Of a stretch of 64,000 bases of DNA, positions 19,327-28,505 are shown one piece after another. Each line of letters opens with the position of its first letter. The first letter of the stretch is position 1. A program made the position numbers and the translations under genes. Source of the DNA: Breoghania corrubedonensis (GTDB taxonomy: Bacteria > Pseudomonadota > Alphaproteobacteria > Rhizobiales > Stappiaceae); the NCBI RefSeq assembly GCF_003053845.1, contig NZ_QAYG01000004.1, forward strand, positions 1-64,000, in the 5' to 3' direction. The notes under the pieces are model-generated. The model saw only the letters and a list, made by a program, of their open reading frames with translations, made no database searches and was not told the DNA's origin.

Positions 19327-22300
19327 GCCCGGACACGCCCCCGCGGACACAATCGCGGCACCCGGAGCCCGGCTATTGCGAGCTTGCGGTCAGCAGCAAT
19401 TTTTCCTTCCTGCGCGGCGCCTCGCATCCGGAGGAACTGGTCAACGAGGCCGCCCGCCTCGGCCTTGCCGGCATTGCCCTGACCGACCGCAATTCGCTTG
19501 CCGGAGTGGTGCGCGCGCACATGGCCGCCAAGGAGGTGGGCATCGCCTATGCCCCGGGTTGCCGGCTGGCCTTTTCCGACGGCACACCGGATATCCTCGT
19601 GTGGCCGCAAGACCGCCGCGCCTACGGGCACTTGTGTGAATTGCTGACACTGGGCAAACGTCGCGCGCCCAAGGGCGAATGCCACCTGATGCTGGATGAT
19701 CTCCTGGCGCTCGGGGAAGGACTTCTGATGGCCGTCATACCGGGGCCTCGGCTCGACAAGACGCTGACAGCCTGCCTGCTATCGTTGAGAGCGGCGTTTC
19801 CCGATCATCTGCACCTTGCCCTGGCGCGTCAGCACGGGCCCAATGATCGGCGCAGGATGGCACGGATTTCGGAAGTTTCTGACGAGACGGGCGTACCGCT
19901 CGTTGCCATTGGCGACGTGCTCTACCATCATCCGGACAGACGCCCCTTGCAGGATGTCGTGACCTGCATCCGCGAGCATGCCAGGCTCACCGATATCGGC
20001 CGGCGGCTGCTGCCGAACGCCGAGCGCCACCTGCACACGCCGGCGGAAAGGCTCCGCCTGTTTGCCGGATACGAAAAGGCGGTCCTGCGAACGGGATCAC
20101 TCTTCGGCCGCATCCGCTTCTCGCTCGATGAACTGCGTCACCAATATCCCGAAGACCCCGTTTTCGAGGAACTCGGCGGCAAGCCCCTGCCCTCCCAGGA
20201 AGCTCTGGAGCGACTGGTCGCCATAGGCCTTGAACAGCGTTACCCGGAAGGCGCACCGCAGAAGGTGCTTGCCGCCATTGCGCACGAAACGCAGCTCATA
20301 GCCAGGCTCTCCTATGCTCCCTACTTCCTGACCGTCTACGACATCGTCCGCTTCGCGCGTTCGCAAGGCATTCTGTGTCAGGGACGCGGTTCGGCCGCCA
20401 ACTCCGCCGTGTGCTATTGCCTCGGCATCACCGAGGTGAACCCGGAAAAGGTCGACCTGTTGTTCGAGCGCTTCATCTCCGAGGAGCGCAAGGAGCCGCC
20501 CGATATCGACGTCGATTTCGAGCATGAGCGGCGCGAAGAGGTGATCCAGTACATATACCGCAAATATGGCCGCGAGCGCGCCGGGCTGGCGGCGACGGTC
20601 ATCTCCTATCGGGCCCGTTCCGCCATTCGCGACGTCGGCAAGGTCTTCGGGCTGTCAGAGGATGCCATCACGGCGCTGTCCGGCACACGCTGGGGCAGCA
20701 GTTCGCGCGAGATCGGGCTTGCCGACATCCAGCGCGCCGGATTTGACCCGAAAGACAAGCACTTGCGGCAAATGCTTGATCTGGCGCAGCAGATTGTCGG
20801 CTTTCCGCGCCACCTGTCACAACACGTGGGCGGTTTTCTCATCACCCGCGATCGGCTATCTTCTCTCATCCCCATCGAGAACGCGGCGATGGACGATCGC
20901 ACCATCGTGGAATGGGACAAGGACGACCTCAACGCGCTGAACATGCTGAAGATCGACGTGCTGGCGCTCGGCATGCTGACCTGCCTGCGCCGGACCTTCG
21001 ACCTGCTGGAGGCGCATTATGGTCGGCGGGAGACGCTCGCCTCGCTGTCGGAGGGCGATGAGCCCACCTACGACATGATCTGCCGTGCGGACACGATCGG
21101 CGTCTTCCAGATCGAGAGCCGGGCGCAGATGACCATGCTGCCCCGCCTGCGGCCACGCTGCTATTACGATCTCGTGATCGAGGTCGCCATCGTCCGGCCC
21201 GGCCCCATCCAGGGCAATATGGTCCACCCTTACCTGCGCCGGCGACAGGGGCTGGAACCGGTGAGCTATCCCAAGGAGGAGTTGCGCCGGGTGCTGGGCA
21301 AGACGCTCGGCGTGCCGCTGTTCCAGGAGCAGGCGATGAACATCGCCATTGTCGCCGCCCATTTCGAACCGGGCGAGGCCGACCGGCTGCGTCGCGCCAT
21401 GGCGACGTTCCGGCGGGTCGGCACGATCGGGTCCTTCCGACGCAAGATGGTGGAAGGCATGGTCGCCAACGGCTACGAGCGGGAATTCGCCGAACATTGC
21501 TTCCAGCAGATCGAGGGATTCGGCGAATACGGCTTTCCCGAAAGCCACGCAGCGAGTTTCGCCCTGCTGGTCTATGTCTCCTGCTGGATGAAATGCCATT
21601 ACCCGGATGTCTTCTGCGCCGCCCTGCTCAATTCCCAGCCGATGGGCTTCTATGCCCCGGCCCAGATCGTGCGCGATGCCCGCGAACACGGGGTCGAGGT
21701 TCGGCCTGTCGACATCAATCACTCTCGGTGGGAAACCACGCTGGAGCCGAACGGAAAGACGGAAAACGTCGCGCCGCAGCACCGGCCGATGATCGGCATC
21801 ATGAAGAACACTCATGCGGTGCGCCTCGGCCTGAACCGCGTCAAGGGGCTCGGCAAAACGGATGCGGAGACCCTCCTGCACCATCGTGCGCGCGGCTATG
21901 ACAGCGTACGCGATCTCTGGTTGCGTTCGGGCCTTTCGCGAAGCGCAGTGGAACGGCTGGCGGAAGCCGATTGCTTCCGCTCGCTCGGGCTGGACCGGCG
22001 TGCCGCTCTGTGGGCGGCCAAGGCGCTCGATCCGCTGAGCGGCACGGACCGGTTGCCGCTCTTTGCCGCCACAGACGCACACGGTCTGCATCACGAGCCC
22101 GACGTGAAGCTGCCTCCCATGCCGCTCGGCGAGCATGTCATCATCGATTATCGTTCGCTGTCACTGTCACTCAAGGCCCACCCCGTTTCCTTCATCCGCG
22201 ATCGCCTTGCCCGCGCCCGTTACCGGCGTTGCGTCGATTTGCAGACAATCGGATCGGGCCGGAACGTGCAAGTCGGTGGGCTGGTGCTGGTGCGGCAAAG

Positions 22301-22718
22301 GCCGGGCTCGGCCAGGGGCGTCATTTTCGCCACCATCGAGGATGAAAGCGGCGTCGCCAACCTCATCGTCTGGCCGAAGGTCTTCGAGAAATACAGGACC
22401 GTGGTGCTGGGCAGCCGTTGCATCGGCGTTCGCGGCAAGCTCCAGAACGAACAAGGCGTCATCCATGTGGTCGCCACGCATCTGGAGGACCTGACCCCCT
22501 GGCTCGCCACGCTCTCCCGCGACGCCAACGACCTGGTGGCCCTCGTCAATGCCGATGAAGTCCGCCGGCCCGTGGTTGAAAGAAGACCGGCCCCCAACCC
22601 CATATCCGGTCTCACCCAACTCCTGAAAGACGCACCGGAAATCCGCCAGGACCTGGAACGGCTGACAATCTCCGACACGACACGTCGCGCCCTTCCCAAA
22701 GGCCGCAACTTCCATTGA
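19323..22718 (+). CDS. dnaE2: Error-prone DNA polymerase DnaE2
   Basis: A 1131-residue C-family polymerase. The N-terminal PHP domain begins with YCELAVSSNFSFLRGASHPEELV. The palm catalytic motif PDIDVDFEHERR is near residue 392, the YGFPESHAASFALLVYVSCWMK segment is typical, and the OB-fold (VQVGGLVLVRQRPGSARGVIFATIEDE) is near residues 985-1010. It performs the lesion bypass of the SOS cassette. Translationally coupled to imuB. Confidence 0.97.
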   Translation: MSPDTPPRTQSRHPEPGYCELAVSSNFSFLRGASHPEELVNEAARLGLAGIALTDRNSLAGVVRAHMAAKEVGIAYAPGCRLAFSDGTPDILVWPQDRRAYGHLCELLTLGKRRAPKGECHLMLDDLLALGEGLLMAVIPGPRLDKTLTACLLSLRAAFPDHLHLALARQHGPNDRRRMARISEVSDETGVPLVAIGDVLYHHPDRRPLQDVVTCIREHARLTDIGRRLLPNAERHLHTPAERLRLFAGYEKAVLRTGSLFGRIRFSLDELRHQYPEDPVFEELGGKPLPSQEALERLVAIGLEQRYPEGAPQKVLAAIAHETQLIARLSYAPYFLTVYDIVRFARSQGILCQGRGSAANSAVCYCLGITEVNPEKVDLLFERFISEERKEPPDIDVDFEHERREEVIQYIYRKYGRERAGLAATVISYRARSAIRDVGKVFGLSEDAITALSGTRWGSSSREIGLADIQRAGFDPKDKHLRQMLDLAQQIVGFPRHLSQHVGGFLITRDRLSSLIPIENAAMDDRTIVEWDKDDLNALNMLKIDVLALGMLTCLRRTFDLLEAHYGRRETLASLSEGDEPTYDMICRADTIGVFQIESRAQMTMLPRLRPRCYYDLVIEVAIVRPGPIQGNMVHPYLRRRQGLEPVSYPKEELRRVLGKTLGVPLFQEQAMNIAIVAAHFEPGEADRLRRAMATFRRVGTIGSFRRKMVEGMVANGYEREFAEHCFQQIEGFGEYGFPESHAASFALLVYVSCWMKCHYPDVFCAALLNSQPMGFYAPAQIVRDAREHGVEVRPVDINHSRWETTLEPNGKTENVAPQHRPMIGIMKNTHAVRLGLNRVKGLGKTDAETLLHHRARGYDSVRDLWLRSGLSRSAVERLAEADCFRSLGLDRRAALWAAKALDPLSGTDRLPLFAATDAHGLHHEPDVKLPPMPLGEHVIIDYRSLSLSLKAHPVSFIRDRLARARYRRCVDLQTIGSGRNVQVGGLVLVRQRPGSARGVIFATIEDESGVANLIVWPKVFEKYRTVVLGSRCIGVRGKLQNEQGVIHVVATHLEDLTPWLATLSRDANDLVALVNADEVRRPVVERRPAPNPISGLTQLLKDAPEIRQDLERLTISDTTRRALPKGRNFH

Positions 22719-23024
22719 AAGCGGGGAAACCATGGCACGGCAGACTGGTTGCATCCCTCGTTGCATATAACCCGCCCAACCGTCGCATGCAGCACCCACG
22801 CGACTTATCAAAAAGAGAAGTCGCCAACATCCTGAAACCGCACGGCTTGAAGCAATGAACGAAACGTATTTCCGGAGACGCTTCCGCTAGGTAATTAGTA
22901 AATATGAATTGCCATTGCAAAAATACTTATATTATTGAATTCAAATGGATATTGACACTTGATCGAGTTCAAAATAGAAGCTTTTTTAAAGAATCGAGAC
23001 CACATTCAACTCAATGTCGGCAGT
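22719..23024. other. Intergenic region before azlC
   Basis: About 305 bases. The part around 22885-22990 is AT-rich compared with its surroundings and probably holds the azlCD promoter. No gene is supported. Confidence 0.4.
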
Positions 23025-23774
23025 ATGACCCCATCCCCAGACACCTCTCAGACCGATGAAGCGGATACCTCCGTTGCAACCGTGTTCCGCATCGCGGCCA
23101 GCGATGCCCTGGTCGTCGTCCTCACCTTTCTGGTGATGTTCATGGGCGTCGGCCAGATCAGTGCCGAGGCCGGCCTGTCTGCTTTGCAGACAGCGTTGAT
23201 GACGAGCCTCACCGTCGCTGCGCCCGCTCAGGCCGCGGCCATGCAGATCATGACCAGCGACGGCGCCGTTGCCGGTGCATGGGTGGCGGCAGTCGTCGCC
23301 GTCGTCATCATCAACCTGCGTTTCATCGTCATGGTCGCCTCCGTTCTCGGTCGCCTGCCCGAGACGAGCTTCGTCCGCGGGCTTGGCGGCGTCGGCCTGA
23401 TATCCGCCAGTTCCTTCGCCGTCATCCTGCCGCGACTGATGGACAAGAAGCCGCCACGCCCGGTCCTCTATTGCGGCTTCGTCGGCGGACTGTGCTCCGG
23501 TTCTGCAATCATTGGCGCCGTCGCCGGACATCAGCTGGCCGCCTCGGTGCCCGTTATCGTCGGGGCGACCCTTGGCGCGATGATCCCTATCTATTTCGCC
23601 ACGCTCATCGCCAGGCAGAAGAAGATGCGCAACCTGATGGTCAACGCCCTGTTCGGCGCCATCCTGGTGCCCCTGGCCGTCCCCACGATGGGTTCGCTCG
23701 CGCTTCTCATCCTCCCGCTGATCGTCGCCGCGCTCAGCATGCTCGTTGATCAAAGGAAGAAGTCCGATGCATGA
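23025..23774 (+). CDS. azlC: AzlC-family amino-acid exporter subunit
   Basis: A 249-residue membrane protein with the AzlC layout: FRIAASDALVVVLTFLVMFMGVG near the start, the AQAAAMQIM segment, INLRFIVMVASVLGRLP and several further helices. AzlC and AzlD together form a branched-chain amino-acid (or related) exporter. The ATG at 23025 is preferred over an upstream TTG at 22959, though its ribosome site is weak. It overlaps azlD by eight bases. Confidence 0.82.
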   Translation: MTPSPDTSQTDEADTSVATVFRIAASDALVVVLTFLVMFMGVGQISAEAGLSALQTALMTSLTVAAPAQAAAMQIMTSDGAVAGAWVAAVVAVVIINLRFIVMVASVLGRLPETSFVRGLGGVGLISASSFAVILPRLMDKKPPRPVLYCGFVGGLCSGSAIIGAVAGHQLAASVPVIVGATLGAMIPIYFATLIARQKKMRNLMVNALFGAILVPLAVPTMGSLALLILPLIVAALSMLVDQRKKSDA

Positions 23775-24120
23775 CGTTGCCTTCGCACAATGGCAGCTCT
23801 GGGCCGTGGCAGCCGGTGCCGGGCTTGGCACGCTCCTGCTTCGGATCATTCCGCTTGTGGCGCGGGAAAAGATCGGCGGCGAAAGGATCAGGGAATTCTT
23901 CGACCGCGCCGGCTACGGCATTCTCGGTGGAATCGTCGCGACATCCGCTCTTCGTTCCGGTCACAACCTGTTCACGAGCGAGCCAACCATCGGCGCCGTC
24001 GTCGCGATTGCCTGCGTGATCGCAGCCTTCGTGATCGCAGTGTGGCGCGGCGGCACGATCCTGCCGACAATCATCGGCCTTGCAGGCTTCGTCGCGGCCG
24101 GCCTGATCTATCTGCGATAG
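23767..24120 (+). CDS. azlD: AzlD-family exporter subunit
   Basis: A 117-residue membrane protein with four hydrophobic stretches, the usual small partner of AzlC. AAGGAAG lies eight bases before the ATG. The start overlaps the azlC end. The gene ends convergently with bioY, 33 bases apart. Confidence 0.8.
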   Translation: MHDVAFAQWQLWAVAAGAGLGTLLLRIIPLVAREKIGGERIREFFDRAGYGILGGIVATSALRSGHNLFTSEPTIGAVVAIACVIAAFVIAVWRGGTILPTIIGLAGFVAAGLIYLR

Positions 24121-24153
24121 TCAACCGGCCGCCGACGTTTCACGAGAACGCGG

Positions 24154-24723
24154 TCAGGCGACCGCCGTCTTCTGAATGATTGGATAGGAGCGTTTGACCG
24201 AAACCGCGATAGCGGCCGCGACCCCCGCCTTGATCACATCGCCGATCACGAACAGCGACGAAGCCATGGCCGTCTTCAGCAACGACAGGTCCACGACGAA
24301 GGACGTCCAAGTGATGCCGATCGCATAGAGCACGATGATCGCACCGATAACGCAATAGATGAACGACGAAACCACGTTCAGACGACGCCAGCCCCATTCG
24401 TGCAGCAGGCCGATGACATAGGCCGCAACCACCCAGCCGATGATGTAGCCACCGGACGGACCGAAGAACACGCCAAGTCCGCCACGGCCACCTGAGAGCA
24501 ATGGCAGGCCGACAGCGACAAGCCCCACGAACAAGAGAAGCGCAAGTCCACCGCGGCGCGCGCCGAGTATCGAGCCCGCCAGCATGGGGCCGAGCGACTG
24601 CGCGCTGATCGGCACCCCGATTGCCGGAATCGTGATCGGAGGGAAAAGCGAAAGTGCAGCGGTCAGACCGGCAAAAAGGGCTATGTAGACGATGTCTCGA
24701 GTGGAGCTTTGTTGTCCTTGCAT
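24154..24723 (-). CDS. bioY: BioY, biotin-binding S component of ECF transporter
   Basis: A 189-residue membrane protein with the BioY signature: FPPITIPAIGVPISAQSLGPMLAG, LGARRGGLALLLFVGLVAVGLPLLSGGRGGLGVFFGPSGGY and six hydrophobic helices. It binds biotin and works with the BioN and BioM energising module. It overlaps bioN by 43 bases, so the set is one operon. Its location right after the malonate decarboxylase genes suggests it serves the biotin-carrying MadF. Confidence 0.95.
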   Translation of the reverse strand: MQGQQSSTRDIVYIALFAGLTAALSLFPPITIPAIGVPISAQSLGPMLAGSILGARRGGLALLLFVGLVAVGLPLLSGGRGGLGVFFGPSGGYIIGWVVAAYVIGLLHEWGWRRLNVVSSFIYCVIGAIIVLYAIGITWTSFVVDLSLLKTAMASSLFVIGDVIKAGVAAAIAVSVKRSYPIIQKTAVA

Positions 24724-25379
24724 GTCGTCCTCGATTGAGTTGATTTCGCCTTCTCTACGAAACGTGGAGGCAATTCATCGTCATCGTAGGGGGAACGCGC
24801 TTCGATTGCGTCGGCCACATCGCTCGCCATCCTGAGTGTCCGCAGGACAAGTGGCAGCGCCAGAGCGATCGGGTTGGCGCCAAGGCCCCTCGCTCGCTGC
24901 GCATCCCGGATTTCCTGTGCCTGCGCGCCGATGACCGGAATGAAGCGCAGCGCCAGCGAAAAGGCCAGGCCGACCTTGGCGGGATTGACGCCGAACCGGC
25001 GCAAAGGCCCGAGCGCCCTTTCGACCGCAGCGATCAGGGCGTCAGTACGCGTCGTCAGCGTTACAAGCATCGCCAGCAACACCAGCGCGGCAACCCTCAG
25101 CACGATTGCCGCGGCCATCCCCCACGAAAGCATGAACCCCTGCGCCACGAAGAGCAGAGCCAGAATCCATTGCATCGGCTTCAGCTGAAGATAGGCCTGA
25201 CGCATGGACAGGCCCGCAAACCTGTAAAGAGCGAGCGTGACAACCATGGCCAATGCAATCAAACGCCAGTCGTCCAGATAGAGGACACCGGTACCCGCAA
25301 CCGCCAGCACACCAAGCTTGAGGCCCGCAGGCAATCGATGGATGAGCGTCGATGCGAAGGGGTCGCGCGGCCGCGTCAT
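24681..25379 (-). CDS. bioN: BioN, ECF transporter transmembrane (T) component
   Basis: A 232-residue EcfT-family protein with about five helices and the characteristic cytoplasmic coupling motif region [10 protein letters not shown] and [13 protein letters not shown]. It connects BioY to the ATPase BioM. Its start overlaps the bioM stop by four bases. Confidence 0.92.
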   Translation of the reverse strand: MTRPRDPFASTLIHRLPAGLKLGVLAVAGTGVLYLDDWRLIALAMVVTLALYRFAGLSMRQAYLQLKPMQWILALLFVAQGFMLSWGMAAAIVLRVAALVLLAMLVTLTTRTDALIAAVERALGPLRRFGVNPAKVGLAFSLALRFIPVIGAQAQEIRDAQRARGLGANPIALALPLVLRTLRMASDVADAIEARSPYDDDELPPRFVEKAKSTQSRTTCKDNKAPLETSST

Positions 25380-26056
25380 TGCATTCGCTCCACATAATGT
25401 GAAAGTGCTCGGCTCGGCTCGTCATCCGCGATCACCTTGCCCTGATCGAAGACGATAACGCGTTCGAAATTCTCCAACAGCTTCAGGTCGTGGGTGACAA
25501 TGATCACCGTCTCTTCCAGCTCGCTGATGACCCGGGAAACCTTGCGCGCGTTGCGCAGATCGAGAAGCGTTGTGGGCTCGTCGAAGACGATGCAGTCGGG
25601 GCGGGTGACGAGAACGCCCGCAAGCGCCAGCAACTGCTTCTGACCACCGGAGAGAGCGTGCGAGGGATGGTAGCGGAAAGCGCCGAGACCGTAGCGGTCC
25701 AGAACCTCTTCCACGAGCGCGTCGCGTTGTGCCGCGGGCAGCTTCAATCCCTTCAACCCGAAGGCCACGTCCTCTTCAACGATGGGAAAAACGATCTGGT
25801 TGTCCGGGTTCTGGAAAACGAATCCAACCTTGCGGCGAACGGCCTTGCCGTTCTTTGCCGTATCCAGTCCGTCAACAAGGACCTCCCCCCTGGTCGGGAC
25901 GAGAAGTCCGTTTAGCAGCCGGGCAAACGTGCTCTTGCCAGAGCCGTTCGAGCCGACGATTCCAATCCGCTTCTCGTTCAGAGTAAGATCAATGCCCTTC
26001 AGCGCCTCGAAAGTCTCGAACTGCTGATGGACGTCGCGGACTTCAATCGTCGTCAT
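25376..26056 (-). CDS. bioM: BioM, biotin ECF transporter ATPase
   Basis: A 226-residue ABC ATPase with Walker [14 protein letters not shown]-loop [11 protein letters not shown], signature [13 protein letters not shown], Walker B CIVFDEPT and H-loop IVTHDLK. The ATG at 26056 has AAGGG ten bases upstream and gives the family start [13 protein letters not shown]. Single-ATPase BioMNY modules are typical of alphaproteobacteria. A hairpin lies in its leader. Confidence 0.95.
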   Translation of the reverse strand: MTTIEVRDVHQQFETFEALKGIDLTLNEKRIGIVGSNGSGKSTFARLLNGLLVPTRGEVLVDGLDTAKNGKAVRRKVGFVFQNPDNQIVFPIVEEDVAFGLKGLKLPAAQRDALVEEVLDRYGLGAFRYHPSHALSGGQKQLLALAGVLVTRPDCIVFDEPTTLLDLRNARKVSRVISELEETVIIVTHDLKLLENFERVIVFDQGKVIADDEPSRALSHYVERMQ

Positions 26057-26079
26057 AATTTGCCCTTGGCGCATTTGAA

Positions 26080-26117
26080 GTCGCCGATCAGCTTCCGTAA
26101 CGAAACCGATCGGCGAC
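26080..26117 (-). promoter_or_regulatory. Hairpin in the bioM leader
   Basis: Perfect 10-bp arms (GTCGCCGATC / GATCGGCGAC) with an 18-nt loop, ending 24 bases before the bioM ATG. It could be an operator or a translational control hairpin. I find no complete TTATCTATAA BioR site nearby. Confidence 0.45.
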
Positions 26118-26271
26118 TGCAAGACAAGCTTTGCGCAATTTTGAGTTGCCTACCCCACACGGGGATCAAAACTTGCCTCTTTTTCGGCACTATCTCTTGA
26201 AACGCTAGCTCATGCGCCTCAAACTTATAGCGGTTCCAAGGTCCGTTCTCTGATTGGCCCTCGCCAAAGGA

Positions 26272-27030
26272 TTATCCAACCAGAGCAACGAGCGCCATGT
26301 AACCGACCGACGGAACCAGCAGGCAGCCAAGGCCTGTGTAGAAGGTCGCCGTCAGGGCTCCATAAGGGACCAGCCGTGCATCGGTCGCAGCCAGACCCGC
26401 GGCGACGCCACTTGTGGAGCCCATCAACCCACCGTAGACCGCAGCCGCGGACGGATTGTCGAGACCGGCGGTCTTCGCCAGGAACGGGGTCAGGATCATC
26501 ACGGAGATCGACTTCACGACGCCGGCGGCGACGGAAAGTGCGATGACATCCGAAGAGGCACCCAACGCATTGCCGGTAACCGGGCCAACGATGAACGTGA
26601 CGGCACCGCCGCCGATCGTGGCCATGTCAACCGCACTGGTATAGCCGAAGGCATACGCAGTCGCGGCACCGATGACCGTCGACAGAACGATCGAGACCAG
26701 AAGTGCGACGACGCCGGGAAGGCCCGCCTTCTTCAGTTCCTCAAGCTTCACGCCGAAGGCGGTCGCCACGATGGCGAAGTCCCGGAACACGCTACCGCCC
26801 ATGAGGCCGATACCGGAGAACAGGCTCACATCGGCCAGGCCGTGCTTGCCACCGGTATGTGTGCCACCGATATAGGCCAGGATAAGGCCGATCACGATGG
26901 CGATAGCCGAGGGATGGATCCGGCCGGCGAAGATCTTACCAATCAGGGTGGCGACATACATGATGATGCCGACGACCACGAAGGCAGTAACCAGAGGATA
27001 CTTGGTAACTGCGTGAATCAGAATATCCAT
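26272..27030 (-). CDS. madM: MadM, malonate transporter subunit
   Basis: A 252-residue membrane protein with about nine helices. It matches the MadM half of the MadL-MadM malonate/Na+ symporter: LIGKIFAGRIHPSAIAIVIGLILAYIGG near the start, GLMGGSVFRDFAIVATAFG and a Gly-rich GSTSGVAAGLAATDARLVPYG region. The ATG at 27030 is favoured over the GTG at 27036 because GGAAGG is nine bases ahead. It adjoins madL with almost no gap and ends the mad block. Confidence 0.93.
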   Translation of the reverse strand: MDILIHAVTKYPLVTAFVVVGIIMYVATLIGKIFAGRIHPSAIAIVIGLILAYIGGTHTGGKHGLADVSLFSGIGLMGGSVFRDFAIVATAFGVKLEELKKAGLPGVVALLVSIVLSTVIGAATAYAFGYTSAVDMATIGGGAVTFIVGPVTGNALGASSDVIALSVAAGVVKSISVMILTPFLAKTAGLDNPSAAAVYGGLMGSTSGVAAGLAATDARLVPYGALTATFYTGLGCLLVPSVGYMALVALVG

Positions 27031-27032
27031 GA

Positions 27033-27449
27033 TCACTTACCTTCCTTGGCAACGGCCACGGCCGGGTCTTCGTTCAGAGGCGGAAGAGGTTCACTCTTCG
27101 GGCTGAGAGCCGAGATCGGACGGATCAGCAGGAAGCCGATAAACACTGCGCCAAGGCCAGCGATGAACGCCAGAGCGCCAGCGCCGAAAGCCGCCACGAC
27201 ATTCTGACGGGCGCACATGGCAACCACGATCGGAATGTACATCGCGCTCCAGAACTGGATACCGCTCTGCGCCAGCTTGGAAAGCTGGTCGCGGTCCATC
27301 AGGTGCCTGGCGAGAACGACGAGCAGAAGCATCGCGATACCGACGCCGCCGATATTGGCGTCGATTCCGACCAAGTGGCCGATGAGGTAGCCGAGACCGG
27401 TACCTACGACCATGCAACCGCCCATCAGGGCTAGTCCATAAATCACCAT
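27033..27449 (-). CDS. madL: MadL, malonate transporter subunit
   Basis: A 138-residue membrane protein with four hydrophobic helices (MVIYGLALMGGCMVVGTGLGYLIG, IGGVGIAMLLLVVLARHL and so on), the partner of MadM for malonate uptake. The polar C-terminal tail is short. It lies between madF and madM. Confidence 0.93.
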   Translation of the reverse strand: MVIYGLALMGGCMVVGTGLGYLIGHLVGIDANIGGVGIAMLLLVVLARHLMDRDQLSKLAQSGIQFWSAMYIPIVVAMCARQNVVAAFGAGALAFIAGLGAVFIGFLLIRPISALSPKSEPLPPLNEDPAVAVAKEGK

Positions 27450-27484
27450 ATCACTTACTCCGGGAGACTAGGAGTTCGAGGTAT

Positions 27485-27508
27485 CGGGGCGGCGGGACCG
27501 CCGCCCCG
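27485..27508 (-). other. GC-rich hairpin between madF and madL
   Basis: Arms CGGGGCGGCGG / CCGCCGCCCCG almost touch, giving a very stable hairpin in the 70-base gap. No T tract follows on minus, so it looks like an mRNA stability or processing element that could set transporter levels apart from enzyme levels. Confidence 0.55.
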
Positions 27509-27519
27509 GTTTCACTTAA

Positions 27520-27729
27520 TCACTCAATGATCATCAGAACGGCGCCGGGCTTCATGCGGTCGCCGGCGGAAGCCGCGATGGACTTCACTTCGCCGTCGAC
27601 CGGAGCCGGCGTGTTGTTCTTCATCTTCATCGCCTCGACGACGGCGAGGTTCTGACCCTTGGTGACCTTGTCACCGACAGCCACTTCGATCGAAACGACC
27701 GTCGAAGGCATCTTTACTTTGATATCCAT
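27520..27729 (-). CDS. madF: MadF, biotin carrier protein of malonate decarboxylase
   Basis: A 69-residue biotinyl domain. The EAMKM motif is at residues 32-36 with K35 as the biotinylation site, and the hammerhead strands VKMPSTVVSIEV and GEVKSIAASAGD are typical. It takes the carboxyl group from malonyl-ACP through MadCD and carries it to MadB. The ATG at 27729 is chosen for the GGAG seven bases upstream; the frame could start at 27741. The presence of a biotin protein marks this as the membrane-bound, Na+-coupled type of malonate decarboxylase rather than the soluble biotin-independent type. Confidence 0.95.
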   Translation of the reverse strand: MDIKVKMPSTVVSIEVAVGDKVTKGQNLAVVEAMKMKNNTPAPVDGEVKSIAASAGDRMKPGAVLMIIE

Positions 27730-27744
27730 CATACACTCCATTGG

Positions 27745-28503
27745 TTAGATGGTTGACATAGCGGGGAAAATCGTTCTCTCCCCAGATACGCCGTTGGATC
27801 GATCCTTTTCCAGCATCGATACAGCGGAGAAAACACTTAATTTATCCCTATCCACAAGATCTACACCGTCAATTTTCTTGACCAGCACTGTTTTTGATCG
27901 GGATAAATACTCAGAAAGCTTCACACCGGTCGAAATGTCGACTTCCAACTCGGCGTCGACGGAAATGCCGAGTTCTCCGCAAAGAGACGTTACGGCACGG
28001 TAGAATGCCTCGATATCGCCGCCATGCTCGGCGTCGACGAGGATGTCGAGGTCCGAAGCAGGCCGCACATAGGCGAGGCCAGTAACCGCCGCGAGTGCGG
28101 CGGATCCGATCAGGCCAAGGCGCACGCCGAAACGCTCGCCATGACCGGAAATGAAACGAAGGGCCGGATGGACGGGAGGAAACTCGCTCACCGCACGATC
28201 CATCACTTCATAAGGAGAAACGAAGCCACTCACCTGATCGCCACTTACGATCAGCGACGAGCGCACACGCTGTTCCTCGATGCGTATCGGGAACGAGAAG
28301 CCGAGCTGCCCCTGCCCTTCCCTGCAAACCCGCGTCGGCCGGCAGACGATGCCGGGAATGCGCTCCTCAAGAAACGCTTTCAGCACGGCGTTCTCGGTCG
28401 CCTCGTCCCGCATTGTGTGCGGCAGACCTTCCAGCAGCGCGGGCACGAGGGCCTCACGCGCGCTCGGTTCAAGTTCTGCCAGATAGTGGCGCCGGTTCAG
28501 CAT
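27745..28503 (-). CDS. mdcG: Phosphoribosyl-dephospho-CoA transferase (MdcG type)
   Basis: A 252-residue holo-ACP synthase of the MdcG nucleotidyltransferase family, which attaches the 2'-(5''-phosphoribosyl)-3'-dephospho-CoA group to a serine of the acyl carrier protein. The nucleotidyltransferase motif GSAALAAVTGLAYVRPASDLDILVD is visible with the DLD acid pair. By position it should correspond to MadK of Malonomonas rubra. It lies 2 bases after madH and 15 bases before madF. Confidence 0.88.
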   Translation of the reverse strand: MLNRRHYLAELEPSAREALVPALLEGLPHTMRDEATENAVLKAFLEERIPGIVCRPTRVCREGQGQLGFSFPIRIEEQRVRSSLIVSGDQVSGFVSPYEVMDRAVSEFPPVHPALRFISGHGERFGVRLGLIGSAALAAVTGLAYVRPASDLDILVDAEHGGDIEAFYRAVTSLCGELGISVDAELEVDISTGVKLSEYLSRSKTVLVKKIDGVDLVDRDKLSVFSAVSMLEKDRSNGVSGERTIFPAMSTI

Positions 28504-28505
28504 CT

